In this document: piece after piece, positions 32,393 through 46,415 of the stretch
Numbering within the stretch: the first letter of the stretch is position 1
Layout of the letters: every line of letters starts with the position of its first letter
Assembly: GCA_954871275.1 (NCBI GenBank)
Contig: OX940985.1
Span: forward strand, 3,720,001 to 3,784,000
DNA length: 64,000 nucleotides
Origin: Leptopterna dolabrata
Taxonomy: Eukaryota > Arthropoda > Insecta > Hemiptera > Miridae
Reading direction: 5' to 3'
Program-made: the position numbers and the translations under genes
Notes under the pieces: generated by a model
What the model was told of the DNA's origin: nothing
Database searches by the model: none
The model's input: only the letters and a program-made list of their open reading frames with translations

Positions 32393-35300
32393 AGGGGCCT
32401 GTTTCATAAAGCATCAACTGACAACTTGCAAGTTGATTATTGTACAGGTTGTAGAAAACGTGATGAATTGTGTTCAATTGTGTTTTGTAGACTTGTGACA
32501 TCGAATTCTTACAATAAATTACACTGGCAGATTTTGATAATTTGCAGCCGAATTCTCCATAATTTTCTACAATTTGAATTCAATTCAGATCAATTATGAT
32601 TCACTACAGATTTCTCACACGGACGCTCTTCCCTGTCAGTTTTATGCAACAACTGACAACTTGCAAGTTGATTATTGTACAGGTTGTGGAAAACGTGATG
32701 AATTGTGTTTCACAAAGCTGCAATTGTAGACTTGTGACATCGAATTCTTACAATAAATTACACCGGCAGATTTTGATAATTTGCAGGCGTTTCTCCATAA
32801 TTTTCTACAATTTGGATTCAATTCAGATCAATTATGATTCACTACAGATTTCTCACACGGACGCTCTTCCCTGTCAGTTTTATGCAACAACTGACAACTT
32901 GCAAGTTGATTATTGTACAGGTTGTAGAAAACGTGATGAATTGTGTTCAATTGTGTTTTGTAGACTTGTGACATCGAATTCTTACAATTACACTGACAGA
33001 TTTTGATAATTTGCAGGCGTTTCTCCATGATTTTCTACAATTTGGATTCAATTCAGATCAATTATGATTCACTACAGATTTCTCACACGGACGCTCTTCC
33101 CTGTCAGTTTTATGCAACAACTGACAACTTGCAAGTTGATTATTGTACAGGTTGTAGAAAACGTGATGAATTGTGTTCAATTGTGTTTTGTATTCACAAA
33201 GCTGCAATTGTAGACTTGTGACATCGAATTCTTACAATAAATTACACTGGCAGATTTTGATAATTTGCAGGCGTTTCTCCATGATTTTCTACAATTTGGA
33301 TTCAATTCAGATCAATTATGATTCACTACAGATTTCTCACACGGACGCTCTTCCCTGTCAGTTTTATGCAACAACTGACAACTTGCAAGTTGATTATTGT
33401 ACAGGTTGTAGAAAACGTGATGAATTGTGTTTCACAAAGCTGCAATTGTAGACTTGTGACATCGAATTCTTACAATTACACTGACAGATTTTGATAATTT
33501 GCAGGCGTTTCTCCATGATTTTCTACAATTTGGATTCAATTCAGATCAATTATGATTCACTACAGATTTCTCACACGGACGCTCTTCCCTGTCAGTTTTA
33601 TGCAACAACTGACAACTTGCAAGTTGATTATTGTACAGGTTGTAGAAAACGTGATGAATTGTGTTCAATTGTGTTTTGTAGACTTGTGACATCGAATTCT
33701 TACAATTACACTGGCAGATTTTGATAATTTGCAGGCGTTTCTCCATGATTTTCTACAATTTGGATTCAATTCAGATCAATTATGATTCACTACAGATTTC
33801 TCACACGGACGCTCTTCCCTGTCAGTTTTATGCAACAACTGACAACTTGCAAGTTGATTATTGTACAGGTTGTAGAAAACGTGATGAATTGTGTTCAATT
33901 GTGTTTTGTAGACTTGTGACATCGAATTCTTACAATTACACTGGCAGATTTTGATAATTTGCAGGCGTTTCTCCATGATTTTCTACAATTTGGATTCAAT
34001 TCAGATCAATTATGATTCACTACAGATTTCTCACACGGACGCTCTTCCCTGTCAGTTTTATGCAACAACTGACAACTTGCAAGTTGATTATTGTACAGGT
34101 TGTAGAAAACGTGATGAATTGTGTTCAATTGTGTTTTGTAGACTTGTGACATCGAATTCTTACAATTACACTGGCAGATTTTGATAATTTGCAGGCGTTT
34201 CTCCATGATTTTCTACAATTTGGATTCAATTCAGATCAATTATGATTCACTACAGATTTCTCACACGGACGCTCTTCCCTGTCAGTTTTATGCAACAACT
34301 GACAACTTGCAAGTTGATTATTGTACAGGTTGTAGAAAACGTGATGAATTGTGTTCAATTGTGTTTTGTAGACCTTTGACATCGAATTCTTACAATTACA
34401 CTGGCAGATTTTGATAATTTGCAGGCGTTTCTCCATGATTTTCTACAATTTGGATTCAATTCAGATCAATTATGATTCACTACAGATTTCTCACACGGAC
34501 GCTCTTCCCTGTCAGTTTTATGCAACAACTGACAACTTGCAAGTTGATTATTGTACAGGTTGTAGAAAACGTGATGAATTGTGTTCAATTGTGTTTTGTA
34601 TACTTGTGACATCGAATTCTTACAATTATACTGGCAGATTTTGATAATTTGCAGGCGTTTCTCCATGATTTTCTACAATTTGGATTCAATTCAGATCAAT
34701 TATGATTCACTACAGATTTCTCACACGGACGCTCTTCCCTGTCAGTTTTATGCAACAACTGACAACTTGCAAGTTGATTATTGTACAGGTTGTAGAAAAC
34801 GTGATGAATTGTGTTCAATTGTGTTTTGTAGACTTGTGACATCGAATTCTTACAATTATACTGGCAGATTTTGATAATTTGCAGGCGTTTCTCCATGATT
34901 TTCTACAATTTGGATTCAATTCAGATCAATTATGATTCACTACAGATTTCTCACACGGACGCTCTTCCCTGTCAGTTTTATGCAACAACTGACAACTTGC
35001 AAGTTGATTATTGTACAGGTTGTAGAAAACGTGATGAATTGTGTTCAATTGTGTTTTGTAGACTTGTGACATCGAATTCTTACAATTATACTGGCAGATT
35101 TTGATAATTTGCAGGCGTTTCTCCATAATTTTCTACAATTTGGATTCAATTCAGATCAATTATGATTCACTACAGATTTCTCACACGGACGCTCTTCCCT
35201 GTCAGTTTTATGCAACAACTGACAACTTGCAAGTTGATTATTGTACAGGTTGTGGAAAACGTGATGAATTGTGTTCAATTGTGTTTTGTAGACTTGTGAC

Positions 35301-38300
35301 ATCGAATTCTTACAATTATACTGGCAGATTTTGATAATTTGCAGGCGTTTCTCCATAATTTTCTACAATTTGGATTCAATTCAGATCAATTATGATTCAC
35401 TACAGATTTCTCACACGGACGCTCTTCCCTGTCAGTTTTATGCAACAACAGACAACTTGCAAGTTGATTATTGTACAGGTTGTAGAAAACGTGATGAATT
35501 GTGTTCAATTGTGTTTTGTAGACTTGTGACATCGAATTCTTACAATTATACTGGCAGATTTTGATAATTTGCAGGCGTTTCTCCATAATTTTCTACAATT
35601 TGGATTCAATTCAGATCAATTATGATTCACTACAGATTTCTCACACGGACGCTCTTCCCTGTCAGTTTTATGCAACAACTGACAACTTGCAAGTTGATTA
35701 TTGTACAGGTTGTGGAAAACGTGATGAATTGTGTTCAATTGTGTTTTGTAGACTTGTGACATCGAATTCTTACAATTATACTGGCAGATTTTGATAATTT
35801 GCAGGCGTTTCTCCATGATTTTCTACAATTTGGATTCAATTCAGATCAATTATGATTCACTACAGATTTCTCACACGGACGCTCTTCCCTGTCAGTTTTA
35901 TGCAACAACTGACAACTTGCAAGTTGATTATTGTACAGGTTGTGGAAAACGTGATGAATTGTGTTCAATTGTGTTTTGTAGACTTGTGACATCGAATTCT
36001 TACAATTATACTGGCAGATTTTGATAATTTGCAGGCGTTTCTCCATAATTTTCTACAATTTGGATTCAATTCAGATCAATTATGATTCACTACAGATTTC
36101 TCACACGGACGCTCTTCCCTGTCAGTTTTATGCAACAACTGACAACTTGCAAGTTGATTATTGTACAGGTTGTAGAAAACGTGATGAATTGTGTTCAATT
36201 GTGTTTTGTAGACTTGTGACATCGAATTCTTACAATTATACTGGCAGATTTTGATAATTTGCAGGCGTTTCTCCATGATTTTCTACAATTTGGATTCAAT
36301 TCAGATCAATTATGATTCACTACAGATTTCTCACACGGACGCTCTTCCCTGTCAGTTTTATGCAACAACTGACAACTTGCAAGTTGATTATTGTACAGGT
36401 TGTAGAAAACGTGATGAATTGTGTTCAATTGTGTTTTGTAGACTTGTGACATCGAATTCTTACAATTATACTGGCAGATTTTGATAATTTGCAGGCGTTT
36501 CTCCATAATTTTCTACAATTTGGATTCAATTCAGATCAATTATGATTCACTACAGATTTCTCACACGGACGCTCTTCCCTGTCAGTTTTATGCAACAACT
36601 GACAACTTGCAAGTTGATTATTGTACAGGTTGTGGAAAACGTGATGAATTGTGTTCAATTGTGTTTTGTAGACTTGTGACATCGAATTCTTACAATTATA
36701 CTGGCAGATTTTGATAATTTGCAGGCGTTTCTCCATAATTTTCTACAATTTGGATTCAATTCAGATCAATTATGATTCACTACAGATTTCTCACACGGAC
36801 GCTCATCCCTGTCAGTTTTATGCAACAACTGACAACTTGCAAGTTGATTATTGTACAGGTTGTAGAAAACGTGATGAATTGTGTTCAATTGTGTTTTGTA
36901 GACTTGTGACATCGAATTCTTACAATTATACTGGCAGATTTTGATAATTTGCAGGCGTTTCTCCATAATTTTCTACAATTTGGATTCAATTCAGATCAAT
37001 TATGATTCACTACAGATTTCTCACACGGACGCTCTTCCCTGTCAGTTTTATGCAACAACTGACAACTTGCAAGTTGATTATTGTACAGGTTGTAGAAAAC
37101 GTGATGAATTGTGTTCAATTGTGTTTTGTAGACTTGTGACATCGAATTCTTACAATTATACTGGCAGATTTTGATAATTTGCAGGCGTTTCTCCATGATT
37201 TTCTACAATTTGGATTCAATTCAGATCAATTATGATTCACTACAGATTTCTCACACGGACGCTCTTCCTTGTCAGTTTTATGCAACAACTGACAACTTGC
37301 AAGTTGATTATTGTACAGGTTGTAGAAAACGTGATGAATTGTGTTCAATTGTGTTTTGTAGACTTGTGACATCGAATTCTTACAATTATACTGGCAGATT
37401 TTGATAATTTGCAGGCGTTTCTCCATAATTTTCTACAATTTGGATTCAATTCAGATCAATTATGATTCACTACAGATTTCTCACACGGACGCTCTTCCCT
37501 GTCAGTTTTATGCAACAACTGACAACTTGCAAGTTGATTATTGTACAGGTTGTGGAAAACGTGATGAATTGTGTTCAATTGTGTTTTGTAGACTTGTGAC
37601 ATCGAATTCTTACAATTATACTGGCAGATTTTGATAATTTGCAGGCGTTTCTCCATAATTTTCTACAATTTGGATTCAATTCAGATCAATTATGATTCAC
37701 TACAGATTTCTCACACGGACGCTCATCCCTGTCAGTTTTATGCAACAACTGACAACTTGCAAGTTGATTATTGTACAGGTTGTAGAAAACGTGATGAATT
37801 GTGTTCAATTGTGTTTTGTAGACTTGTGACATCGAATTCTTACAATTATACTGGCAGATTTTGATAATTTGCAGGCGTTTCTCCATAATTTTCTACAATT
37901 TGGATTCAATTCAGATCAATTATGATTCACTACAGATTTCTCACACGGACGCTCTTCCCTGTCAGTTTTATGCAACAACTGACAACTTGCAAGTTGATTA
38001 TTGTACAGGTTGTAGAAAACGTGATGAATTGTGTTCAATTGTGTTTTGTAGACTTGTGACATCGAATTCTTACAATTATACTGGCAGATTTTGATAATTT
38101 GCAGGCGTTTCTCCATGATTTTCTACAATTTGGATTCAATTCAGATCAATTATGATTCACTACAGATTTCTCACACGGACGCTCTTCCTTGTCAGTTTTA
38201 TGCAACAACTGACAACTTGCAAGTTGATTATTGTACAGGTTGTAGAAAACGTGATGAATTGTGTTCAATTGTGTTTTGTAGACTTGTGACATCGAATTCT

Positions 38301-40988
38301 TACAATTATACTGGCAGATTTTGATAATTTGCAGGCGTTTCTCCATAATTTTCTACAATTTGGATTCAATTCAGATCAATTATGATTCACTACAGATTTC
38401 TCACACGGACGCTCTTCCCTGTCAGTTTTATGCAACAACTGACAACTTGCAAGTTGATTATTGTACAGGTTGTGGAAAACGTGATGAATTGTGTTCAATT
38501 GTGTTTTGTAGACTTGTGACATCGAATTCTTACAATTATACTGGCAGATTTTGATAATTTGCAGGCGTTTCTCCATAATTTTCTACAATTTGGATTCAAT
38601 TCAGATCAATTATGATTCACTACAGATTTCTCACACGGACGCTCTTCCCTGTCAGTTTTATGCAACAACTGACAACTTGCAAGTTGATTATTGTACAGGT
38701 TGTGGAAAACGTGATGAATTGTGTTCAATTGTGTTTTGTAGACTTGTGACATCGAATTCTTACAATTATACTGGCAGATTTTGATAATTTGCAGGCGTTT
38801 CTCCATAATTTTCTACAATTTGGATTCAATTCAGATCAATTATGATTCACTACAGATTTCTCACACGGACGCTCTTCCCTGTCAGTTTTATGCAACAACT
38901 GACAACTTGCAAGTTGATTATTGTACAGGTTGTAGAAAACGTGATGAATTGTGTTCAATTGTGTTTTGTAGACTTGTGACATCGAATTCTTACAATTATA
39001 CTGGCAGATTTTGATAATTTGCAGGCGTTTCTCCATAATTTTCTACAATTTGGATTCAATTCAGATCAATTATGATTCACTACAGATTTCTCACACGGAC
39101 GCTCTTCCCTGTCAGTTTTATGCAACAACTGACAACTTGCAAGTTGATTATTGTACAGGTTGTAGAAAACGTGATGAATTGTGTTCAATTGTGTTTTGTA
39201 GACTTGTGACATCGAATTCTTACAATTATACTGGCAGATTTTGATAATTTGCTGGCGTTTCTCCATAATTTTCTACAATTTGGATTCAATTCAGATCAAT
39301 TATGATTCACTACAGATTTCTCACACGGACGCTCTTCCCTGTCAGTTTTATGCAACAACTGACAACTTGCAAGTTGATTATTGTACAGGTTGTGGAAAAC
39401 GTGATGAATTGTGTTCAATTGTGTTTTGTAGACTTGTGACATCGAATTCTTACAATTATACTGGCAGATTTTGATAATTTGCAGGCGTTTCTCCATAATT
39501 TTCTACAATTTGGATTCAATTCAGATCAATTATGATTCACTACAGATTTCTCACACGGACGCTCTTCCCTGTCAGTTTTATGCAACAACTGACAACTTGC
39601 AAGTTGATTATTGTACAGGTTGTGGAAAACGTGATGAATTGTGTTCAATTGTGTTTTGTAGACTTGTGACATCGAATTCTTACAATTATACTGGCAGATT
39701 TTGATAATTTGCAGGCGTTTCTCCATAATTTTCTACAATTTGGATTCAATTCAGATCAATTATGATTCACTACAGATTTCTCACACGGACGCTCTTCCCT
39801 GTCAGTTTTATGCAACAACTGACAACTTGCAAGTTGATTATTGTACAGGTTGTGGAAAACGTGATGAATTGTGTTTCACAAAGCTGCAATTGTAGACTTG
39901 TGACATCGAATTCTTACAATTATACTGGCAGATTTTGATAATTTGCAGGCGTTTCTCCATAATTTTCTACAATTTGGATTCAATTCAGATCAATTATGAT
40001 TCACTACAGATTTCTCACACGGACGCTCTTCCCTGTCAGTTTTATGCAACAACTGACAACTTGCAAGTTGATTATTGTACAGGTTGTAGAAAACGTGATG
40101 AATTGTGTTCAATTGTGTTTTGTAGACTTGTGACATCGAATTCTTACAATAAATTACACTGGCAGATTTTGATAATTTGCAGGCGTTTCTCCATAATTTT
40201 CTACAATTTGGATTCAATTCAGATCAATTATGATTCACTACAGATTTCTCACACGGACGCTCTTCCCTGTCAGTTTTATGCAACAACTGACAACTTGCAA
40301 GTTGATTATTGTACAGGTTGTGGAAAACGTGATGAATTGTGTTTCACAAAGCTGCAATTGTAGACTTGTGACATCGAATTCTTACAATTATACTGGCAGA
40401 TTTTGATAATTTGCAGGCGTTTCTCCATAATTTTCTACAATTTGGATTCAATTCAGATCAATTATGATTCACTACAGATTTCTCACACGGACGCTCTTCC
40501 CTGTCAGTTTTATGCAACAACTGACAACTTGCAAGTTGATTATTGTACAGGTTGTAGAAAACGTGATGAATTGTGTTCAATTGTGTTTTGTAGACTTGTG
40601 ACATCGAATTCTTACAATAAATTACACTGGCAGATTTTGATAATTTGCAGGCGTTTCTCCATAATTTTCTACAATTTGGATTCAATTCAGATCAATTATG
40701 ATTCACTACAGATTTCTCACACGGACGCTCTTCCCTGTCAGTTTTATGCAACAACTGACAACTTGCAAGTTGATTATTGTACAGGTTGTGGAAAACGTGA
40801 TGAATTGTGTTTCACAAAGCTGCAATTGTAGACTTGTGACATCGAATTCTTACAATAAATTACACTGGCAGATTTTGATAATTTGCAGGCGTTTCTCCAT
40901 AATTTTCTACAATTTGGATTCAATTCAGATCAATTATGATTTACTACAGATTTCTCACATGGACGCTCTTCCCTGTCAGTTTTATGGA
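32393..40988 (+). repeat. 230-bp satellite array, about 37 units
   Basis: TTTTGATAATTTGCAGGCG recurs every 230 bp from 33491 to 39701. The edge units differ in length (227-256 bp on the left, 234-240 bp on the right). Each unit has the perfect palindrome CAACTTGCAAGTTG. Edge units carry an extra TTTCACAAAGCTGCAATTG or AATAAATTACAC segment that interior units lack. Higher-order structure: the four-unit block 36481-37400 repeats as 37401-38320, sharing the variants GCTCATCCCT and CTTCCTTGTC 920 bp apart. A 468-bp dimer repeats at 39935 and 40403. Frames of 66 and 77 codons recur on both strands, but 230 is not a multiple of three, the frames lack ATG, and coding is unlikely. Confidence 0.95.
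36481..38320 (+). repeat. 920-bp higher-order repeat (4 x 230), two copies
   Basis: Diagnostic variants lie in the same order in both copies: a TGTGG unit, a GCTCATCCCT unit (36800 and 37720), a plain unit, then a CTTCCTTGTC unit (37264 and 38184). This indicates a recent block duplication by unequal exchange. Confidence 0.85.
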
Positions 40989-41133
40989 ACAGACAGACAG
41001 ACACGGAACCAAAAATGTTCCTCGATGCCTGAAACGCAAAATGGAAGTGGAAATTTTCATTTTGGAAGACATAAATTTTTTTACTCAATCACGAATCCAA
41101 TGCTTCCTTACCTTTGGTAGTAAGGAAGCAAAA
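40989..41133 (+). mobile_element. Family D 3' end
   Basis: ACAGACAGACAGACACGGAA, CGCAAAATGGAAGTGGAAAT and a terminal hairpin arm GCTTCCTTAC...GTAAGGAAGC followed by AAAAAG. It joins the last satellite unit directly at TTTTATG. Confidence 0.7.
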
Positions 41134-42192
41134 AGATGTACAGGGTAATACAGTGAGCTAGTTGCAAAATCGGGAGTTAGAATGCAACAAAGATTCCTCA
41201 TATACTTAATATGATTTTGAGAAGGTCCTTGGGTGAACCAGGACAGGAAGTTAACTTTAAGACAGGGTAGTTCAAGAACCCGACCCAATAATGCAATATT
41301 TGACTCACCATTAGGCACGTGATGGCCAAATGGAAAAGCAATGTTTACCCCCAAGTTGAATGATCTGAAAAACCTAATGCATCTGATCCCCGATGACGAT
41401 AGGCCGTTTTATGTAAATTTGATTTCTGGAGGACGACATCGACGGGTTCAGCGGTCCTCTGGATTTCGATATGGAAGGTGAGTTGACGAAATAGTACGAG
41501 CATCTATGTTTCACCGTACCCTTCTGATGCATCCTTTGCTTTCGGATAATTTGCTACTCTTATTTTTACGAGTACATAAATATATTTTTCAATTTTATAT
41601 AAAACATAAATTCTCAAGTGTTTGTGTTAAGTATGTTTTTTTCCCCTTCTTTATACACTATTATACTTTCCTCATCGAACTACGAAAGTTGAGCAGTCCA
41701 TTGTCACGGCGTGCCATTCAGAAAGGCAGATGATAGAATGTTGGTAATAATATAAGCACCAACTGATCCGATAAAGTGAGTGTAAGGTTATAAGAGTTGG
41801 AATAGTGACATATTGTGTGAAAGAATGGAGCTTAGTTGTACTAGTTCTTCAGTATTCAGCCAAATGTAGACATGCAATTACCTAATAAGTGCAATATTGG
41901 CGGTTGGTAGGAATTTGCATAACTGGCTTGTAGCATAGTTATAGTTTTTCAAAACCTAATAAGCGACAATACAGCTTAATTGGCTGGGTTTTTTGGATTT
42001 CTTTTTCGCGAGACGTCATCAGCACACTGAAGTACACCCAAGATCAACTTTTCATCAAAAACAGCCGGAAACTTTGCTCTTCAGACAAGACAGAATGTCA
42101 AAATCTTTTTTTGTGATTTCCCAAATGGTAGATCTGTCGCTTAAGAGGGATTTACTGAACGCCGTCCAATTATTACATGAAAATCAAAAAAA
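41134..42192. other. Low-repeat stretch with a possible exon
   Basis: No family A-D sequence. It contains an exon-like frame ending at a consensus donor (41341-41477). On the minus strand 41354-41085 is also open, with no recognised family. Confidence 0.4.
41341..41477 (+). CDS. Possible first-exon fragment before a consensus splice donor
   Basis: ATG at 41341 opens 45 codons plus two bases, beginning MFTPKLNDLKNLMHLIPDDD. It stops at AAG|GTGAGT (41478-41483), which matches the eukaryotic donor consensus. An in-frame TGA at 41320 sets the upstream limit. Read through unspliced, the frame ends at once in TGA, so splicing would be needed. No family is recognised, and no second exon was identified. 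It could be a host exon or chance. Confidence 0.22.
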
Positions 42193-42938
42193 AATACGCT
42201 GCAAAGTCCTTGTCACATGGGTTTATTATTCTATTGGACACACCTACAGAGATGTTGGCTGTTTATTTATTGTTTCTTTCATATAAAATAACTGAAATAG
42301 CTATTTCTGGTGGTTTCCACCAATTTTGGCCCCCAAAACACGAATAAGGTACGCTCCTTTTTTTTTTTTTTTAAATAAATTATCTCTGATCATTGATACC
42401 ATTTAATCGTCTTGATCCACCTGTTGACACTTTTTCCAGTGTTATTCTACAAATTGATGGTGATTTCAGACGATTTCCCAGGTTTTTGACTCATAAAAAA
42501 TCAATTTCGGGAGCTGAACATCTGTTAGAACCTCAATTTTCTATTCTTTGGTCAAAATCGACTTCATATTAGGTCTTCTCGTCCCCAAAAAAATGTATAA
42601 CGATACCTCAAAAGCTCATGTTACCAACATGTAGCTAAAACGCAAAAAGTACCTATTTTTTCACACATTTTCACTCATAACACCCCTGGGTATATTCCGA
42701 TCGGGCTGAAAAGTTTCGGGACACAACTAGGGCCCTAATGGAGCATGTGTGCGAAAGAACGAATTTTTTAGGCCGAAAATGAAGCCGGTACACGTGATAC
42801 GGCGGACGGCGGACGGACATTGCATTTTTGGAATCTACGCACCTTGAAACGGAAAAGAAAAAATTTTGAGGGGGTGTTATAAAAAATTTTTGCTGAGCGA
42901 ATACATAGGTGTATTATTCACAGAATAATAAACCAAAA
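42193..42938 (+). mobile_element. Family C element, complete
   Basis: It starts AATACGCTGCAAAGTCC and ends GAATAATAAACCAAAA at 42938. The body is full length (about 745 bp) and close to the copies at 29205 and 47065, so it is among the younger copies. Confidence 0.75.
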
Positions 42939-44341
42939 AATCGAAGGCCGTTTCAGGTGACTATCGTAGCTCATATCCTTGCTCACTGGATACGTCTGGG
43001 TGTAGGTCTGTAACTCCTACACCTCCTGTGTTCTCCGTATACATTTCATATCCACTGCCCCTGTTCTTATGTTTCTCACAACGTTTCTACTTCGTATTAT
43101 TTATTCATAGCGTTCCCACGAAGTGAAAGGTCGTCCTAGGTCTAGGTTTGCCTGACATTGAGCAAACTACTGAGCGTTACATCACAGGTAATTTACTGGT
43201 TGAACGGCACTGCTTTTTTTTCGCAAAACCATACCAAAGGTTACCTTATCGTTCGGAATACAGTTCAATTGTTTATTATTTGATTTCTCCGACCTGCATC
43301 CGTCTGCGTGATTTCATAGGTTGCCCCGGGAGTTTCTGTTTCTTTCCGTTTGTAAATATAGATCTCATGTCTCGAGATCGAATCAGATATTGGGTTTGAA
43401 AGCTTCGAGTGAAGGTGAAAACCACAGTCGGAGCAAAGGCAACATTGTTATTCTGATTACCATATTGGTTCATCTGATCTACCGTTACGTTCGACCGTTC
43501 TTATATATAATGTGAAACGAGGCAGGATCGAATCAAAAGATTTTGAATGCAGCAAAAGTTGTAAACACTTAAAGAAAATTAGGTAGTAAGTATTATTGTT
43601 TTTATGGCTAATTTTGGTGGGGAAAAAAGTTGGATTGAAAAATGATAAAATTCTATAAATATTAGAGTTGGCAGGTATTCGTAATTCAAGTTGATGCTCT
43701 GAAAATTCGCTCATGCTATGGCTAAAACTGCCAATTACATACAATAAAATTCGCTTCAAAATTAAATTATACCAACAGAACTATTAATTGGAATAGATTT
43801 TGTCTCGTGAAATTCTGTTGGTTATTTTCACATTGCTCGGTGTTTAGCCCATGTTTTTGATTTTCTGCTAGCAAATATATCTGAGGTAGGTTTAGTGGAC
43901 GTGCCTTGCAATCTTTCAGCTGCACGGGCTTTCCCACTCTGTTCATCCCGGTTTCAATATCTCACTGAGTCACCTAAAACACTCTGATAGCTAAGTGACG
44001 CTTTTTACCAGGTTTTACCCAGGAACGTCCTTCTGCATAAAATTTCGTTTCTTCACACTGGTAAGTAGGTAATACACGAATCTTCTGACGTCAACGTATT
44101 GCGAAGTCGTATTCCGGAAAGGTAGGTACCTAGAATTATGGGGATTCTAGAAATTACTCACGGGATTTACCTACAACGTACTGGTAAAATAAAAGTAATA
44201 GGCTTCCAAGAATACGAATGTCATAGAACTGTTTTATTACGAATATTAGCATGGGACCTGGTTTTGACAAGACAATTTTGCTCGAAAACATCGTGAAAGT
44301 AGAGCACAAACAGTTTTCGGGGCCTCGTATGGCTGGGTGAG
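42939..44341. other. No gene recognised
   Basis: Apparently unique sequence. Short overlapping frames around 43150-43760 show no motif. No repeat family is identified. Confidence 0.4.
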
Positions 44342-44905
44342 GTTGTCTATACTATACTGAGTATAGACTGCCATAATATGCTATACTATACTATATTATA
44401 TTATACTATACTATATTATACTATACTATACTATATTATACTATACTATACTATACTATACTATACTATACTATACTATATTATATTATACTATACTATA
44501 TTATACTATACTATACTATACTATACTATACTATACTATACTATACTATACTATACTATACTATACTATACTATACTATACTATACTATACTATACTATA
44601 CTATACTATACTATACTATACCTTACTACACTATACTATACCTTACTATGTTATACTATTATACTATACTATACTATAATATGCTTTGCAATGCTATAAT
44701 ATACTATACTATACATTACTATGTTATACTATACTATGCTTTGCTATGCTATACTATGCATTAATTACTATTTTATACTATGATACACTACTATGCTATA
44801 CTACGCTATGCTATTTCATGATATGCTATACTGTTATAATATGCTAGGATATACTACGATATACTATGCTATGCTATGCTATACTGTACTAAACAATGCT
44901 ACACA
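44342..44905. repeat. (CTATA)n microsatellite, about 560 bp
   Basis: Nearly pure pentanucleotide from about 44375 to 44620, then degenerate with TATGC and TTATA variants to about 44905. It leaves one strand open for 128 codons of I/L/Y only, which is a by-product. Confidence 0.95.
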
Positions 44906-45203
44906 ATGCTGAGTGAGCCTTGAGGCTAATTTGAATTTCTCACCTATTCAATCTACGATGCCCTACAATTGACCAGCTGATCGACAAATGTAGCTGTACA
45001 ACCAGCCCAGTCAAAAGTTCTCAAGTCAAAGCTCTCTGATCAGCTGAGTCAACGATTCAGCTCTCATCATCTGCCGAGTCGAAAATTTTAGCTGTCTGAT
45101 TTATCAGGAACCAGATCGGCTGCTGTCGTACAAAATCGTTTTCTTCCGTCTCCATACTGCCTACGTTCATTAGGTGCGATTTTCACAGAGCTAGTTGACA
45201 CGC
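44906..45203. other. No gene recognised
   Basis: Contains several GATCAGCTGA/CAGCTGAT-type strings near 44975-45070. Nothing else is supportable. Confidence 0.4.
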
Positions 45204-46407
45204 TAGTGATGGGCGAAACGAATGATTTCAATAATCGAATACCAAGTATTCGAATGATTTTGATAATCGAATGATCATTCGAATGATTTCATTCAAATGT
45301 GGAGGGAACACCCACCGCCATTTTGAACTTGTGAATTTTTGAATTATGATTTTAATCTGTATCTAGTGGTGTTCAGTATTTCTTGAGTTTAGTGCAATCT
45401 TTCTACCAAATAGTGTGTTTTGTCATGTTCAGATTTAAGAAGAACAAAAAATAAATAAACAACGAATTTATAAGACGTTCAGTATTTTTTACTTCCTCTT
45501 TTTATACAAACGATCTCGGTATTGTGATCTAAATTCTTGTAGGTATCTACCTACCTACCTACAAGTATTGAAAAACAACTTAGGTATAATGATGTTCAGC
45601 ATTTTTATATAGTACCATAATTTGTTGCATTACCATGAGTTTTTAATTTTGTTCATAATAAAGTTTACAAATTTTCGAACTTCGTTTTCCATGTAGTTAA
45701 TAATTAATAAGCCTATATTTTACTATTCAAAATGTGAATGACCAAATAGGTATGTAAGTGGATGGATTATTATTATTATCGGCCAGTTAAAAACATGATT
45801 TATTTAGATTAGGTACCTGATTATTAATTTAGTAGCCGATTGGAAAAAATAAAATAAAATAAAACTTCCTACTTGGAAAATAAGTAACGTAATAATATAG
45901 GATTTATATTGAATAAAAAAAATTTAATTACCTATTTGATACTGACATTAGAATAGAAAATTCAGGAATATATAGGTAAAATATAACTTGATTTTTCATT
46001 GATCTTACTTAGTTACACGGATGAAGCTCGTTTCATTCGAATGATTCGTTTGCATCATGAAAAAGGAGTGGGAAAACCTCCAACAGATCCGAATGCAAAA
46101 CAACCAAAGGCAGAACAGATGCTAAAGTATTCGAATGAAAAATAACCAATGGAATGGGATAGAGTTCGGATGAAAGTCTCAGCTATGGTTGTTCTGTGAC
46201 AGTAGGTACTTGGGCATTCGCATTGGTCACAGGTTCTCTTGTCGCAGTTCCATCCTCCTGTATCTTGAGCTTCGCGAAGATACCGCTAGTTTCGCTACAA
46301 TACGAATGCGAAAGTATTCGAATACTTGAAATCTCCCATCCGAATATCCGAATGAATTGAATAATCGAATGCCGCATTCGATTCTTCATTCGAATTGCCC
46401 ATCACTA
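45204..46407. mobile_element. hAT-like non-autonomous element
   Basis: Inverted termini are TAGTGATGGGCGAAACGAAT and, at the right, ...TTGCCCATCACTA. The flanks are TGACACGC (45196-45203) and TGACACGT (46408-46415), an 8-bp duplication with one change. Subterminal ATTCGAATGA-type motifs are dense at both ends (45215-45300 and 46030-46390). No transposase was found. Confidence 0.75.
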
Positions 46408-46415
46408 TGACACGT

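Noticed and set aside
32596..40831. Recurrent 66-77-codon open frames on both strands of the satellite, as a possible repeat protein
   Set aside because: The 230-bp period is not a multiple of three, each frame stops once per unit, starts are not ATG, and both strands are equally open because of the repeat.
44378..44764. 128-codon frame rich in I, L and Y
   Set aside because: It is only a translation of the (CTATA)n microsatellite.
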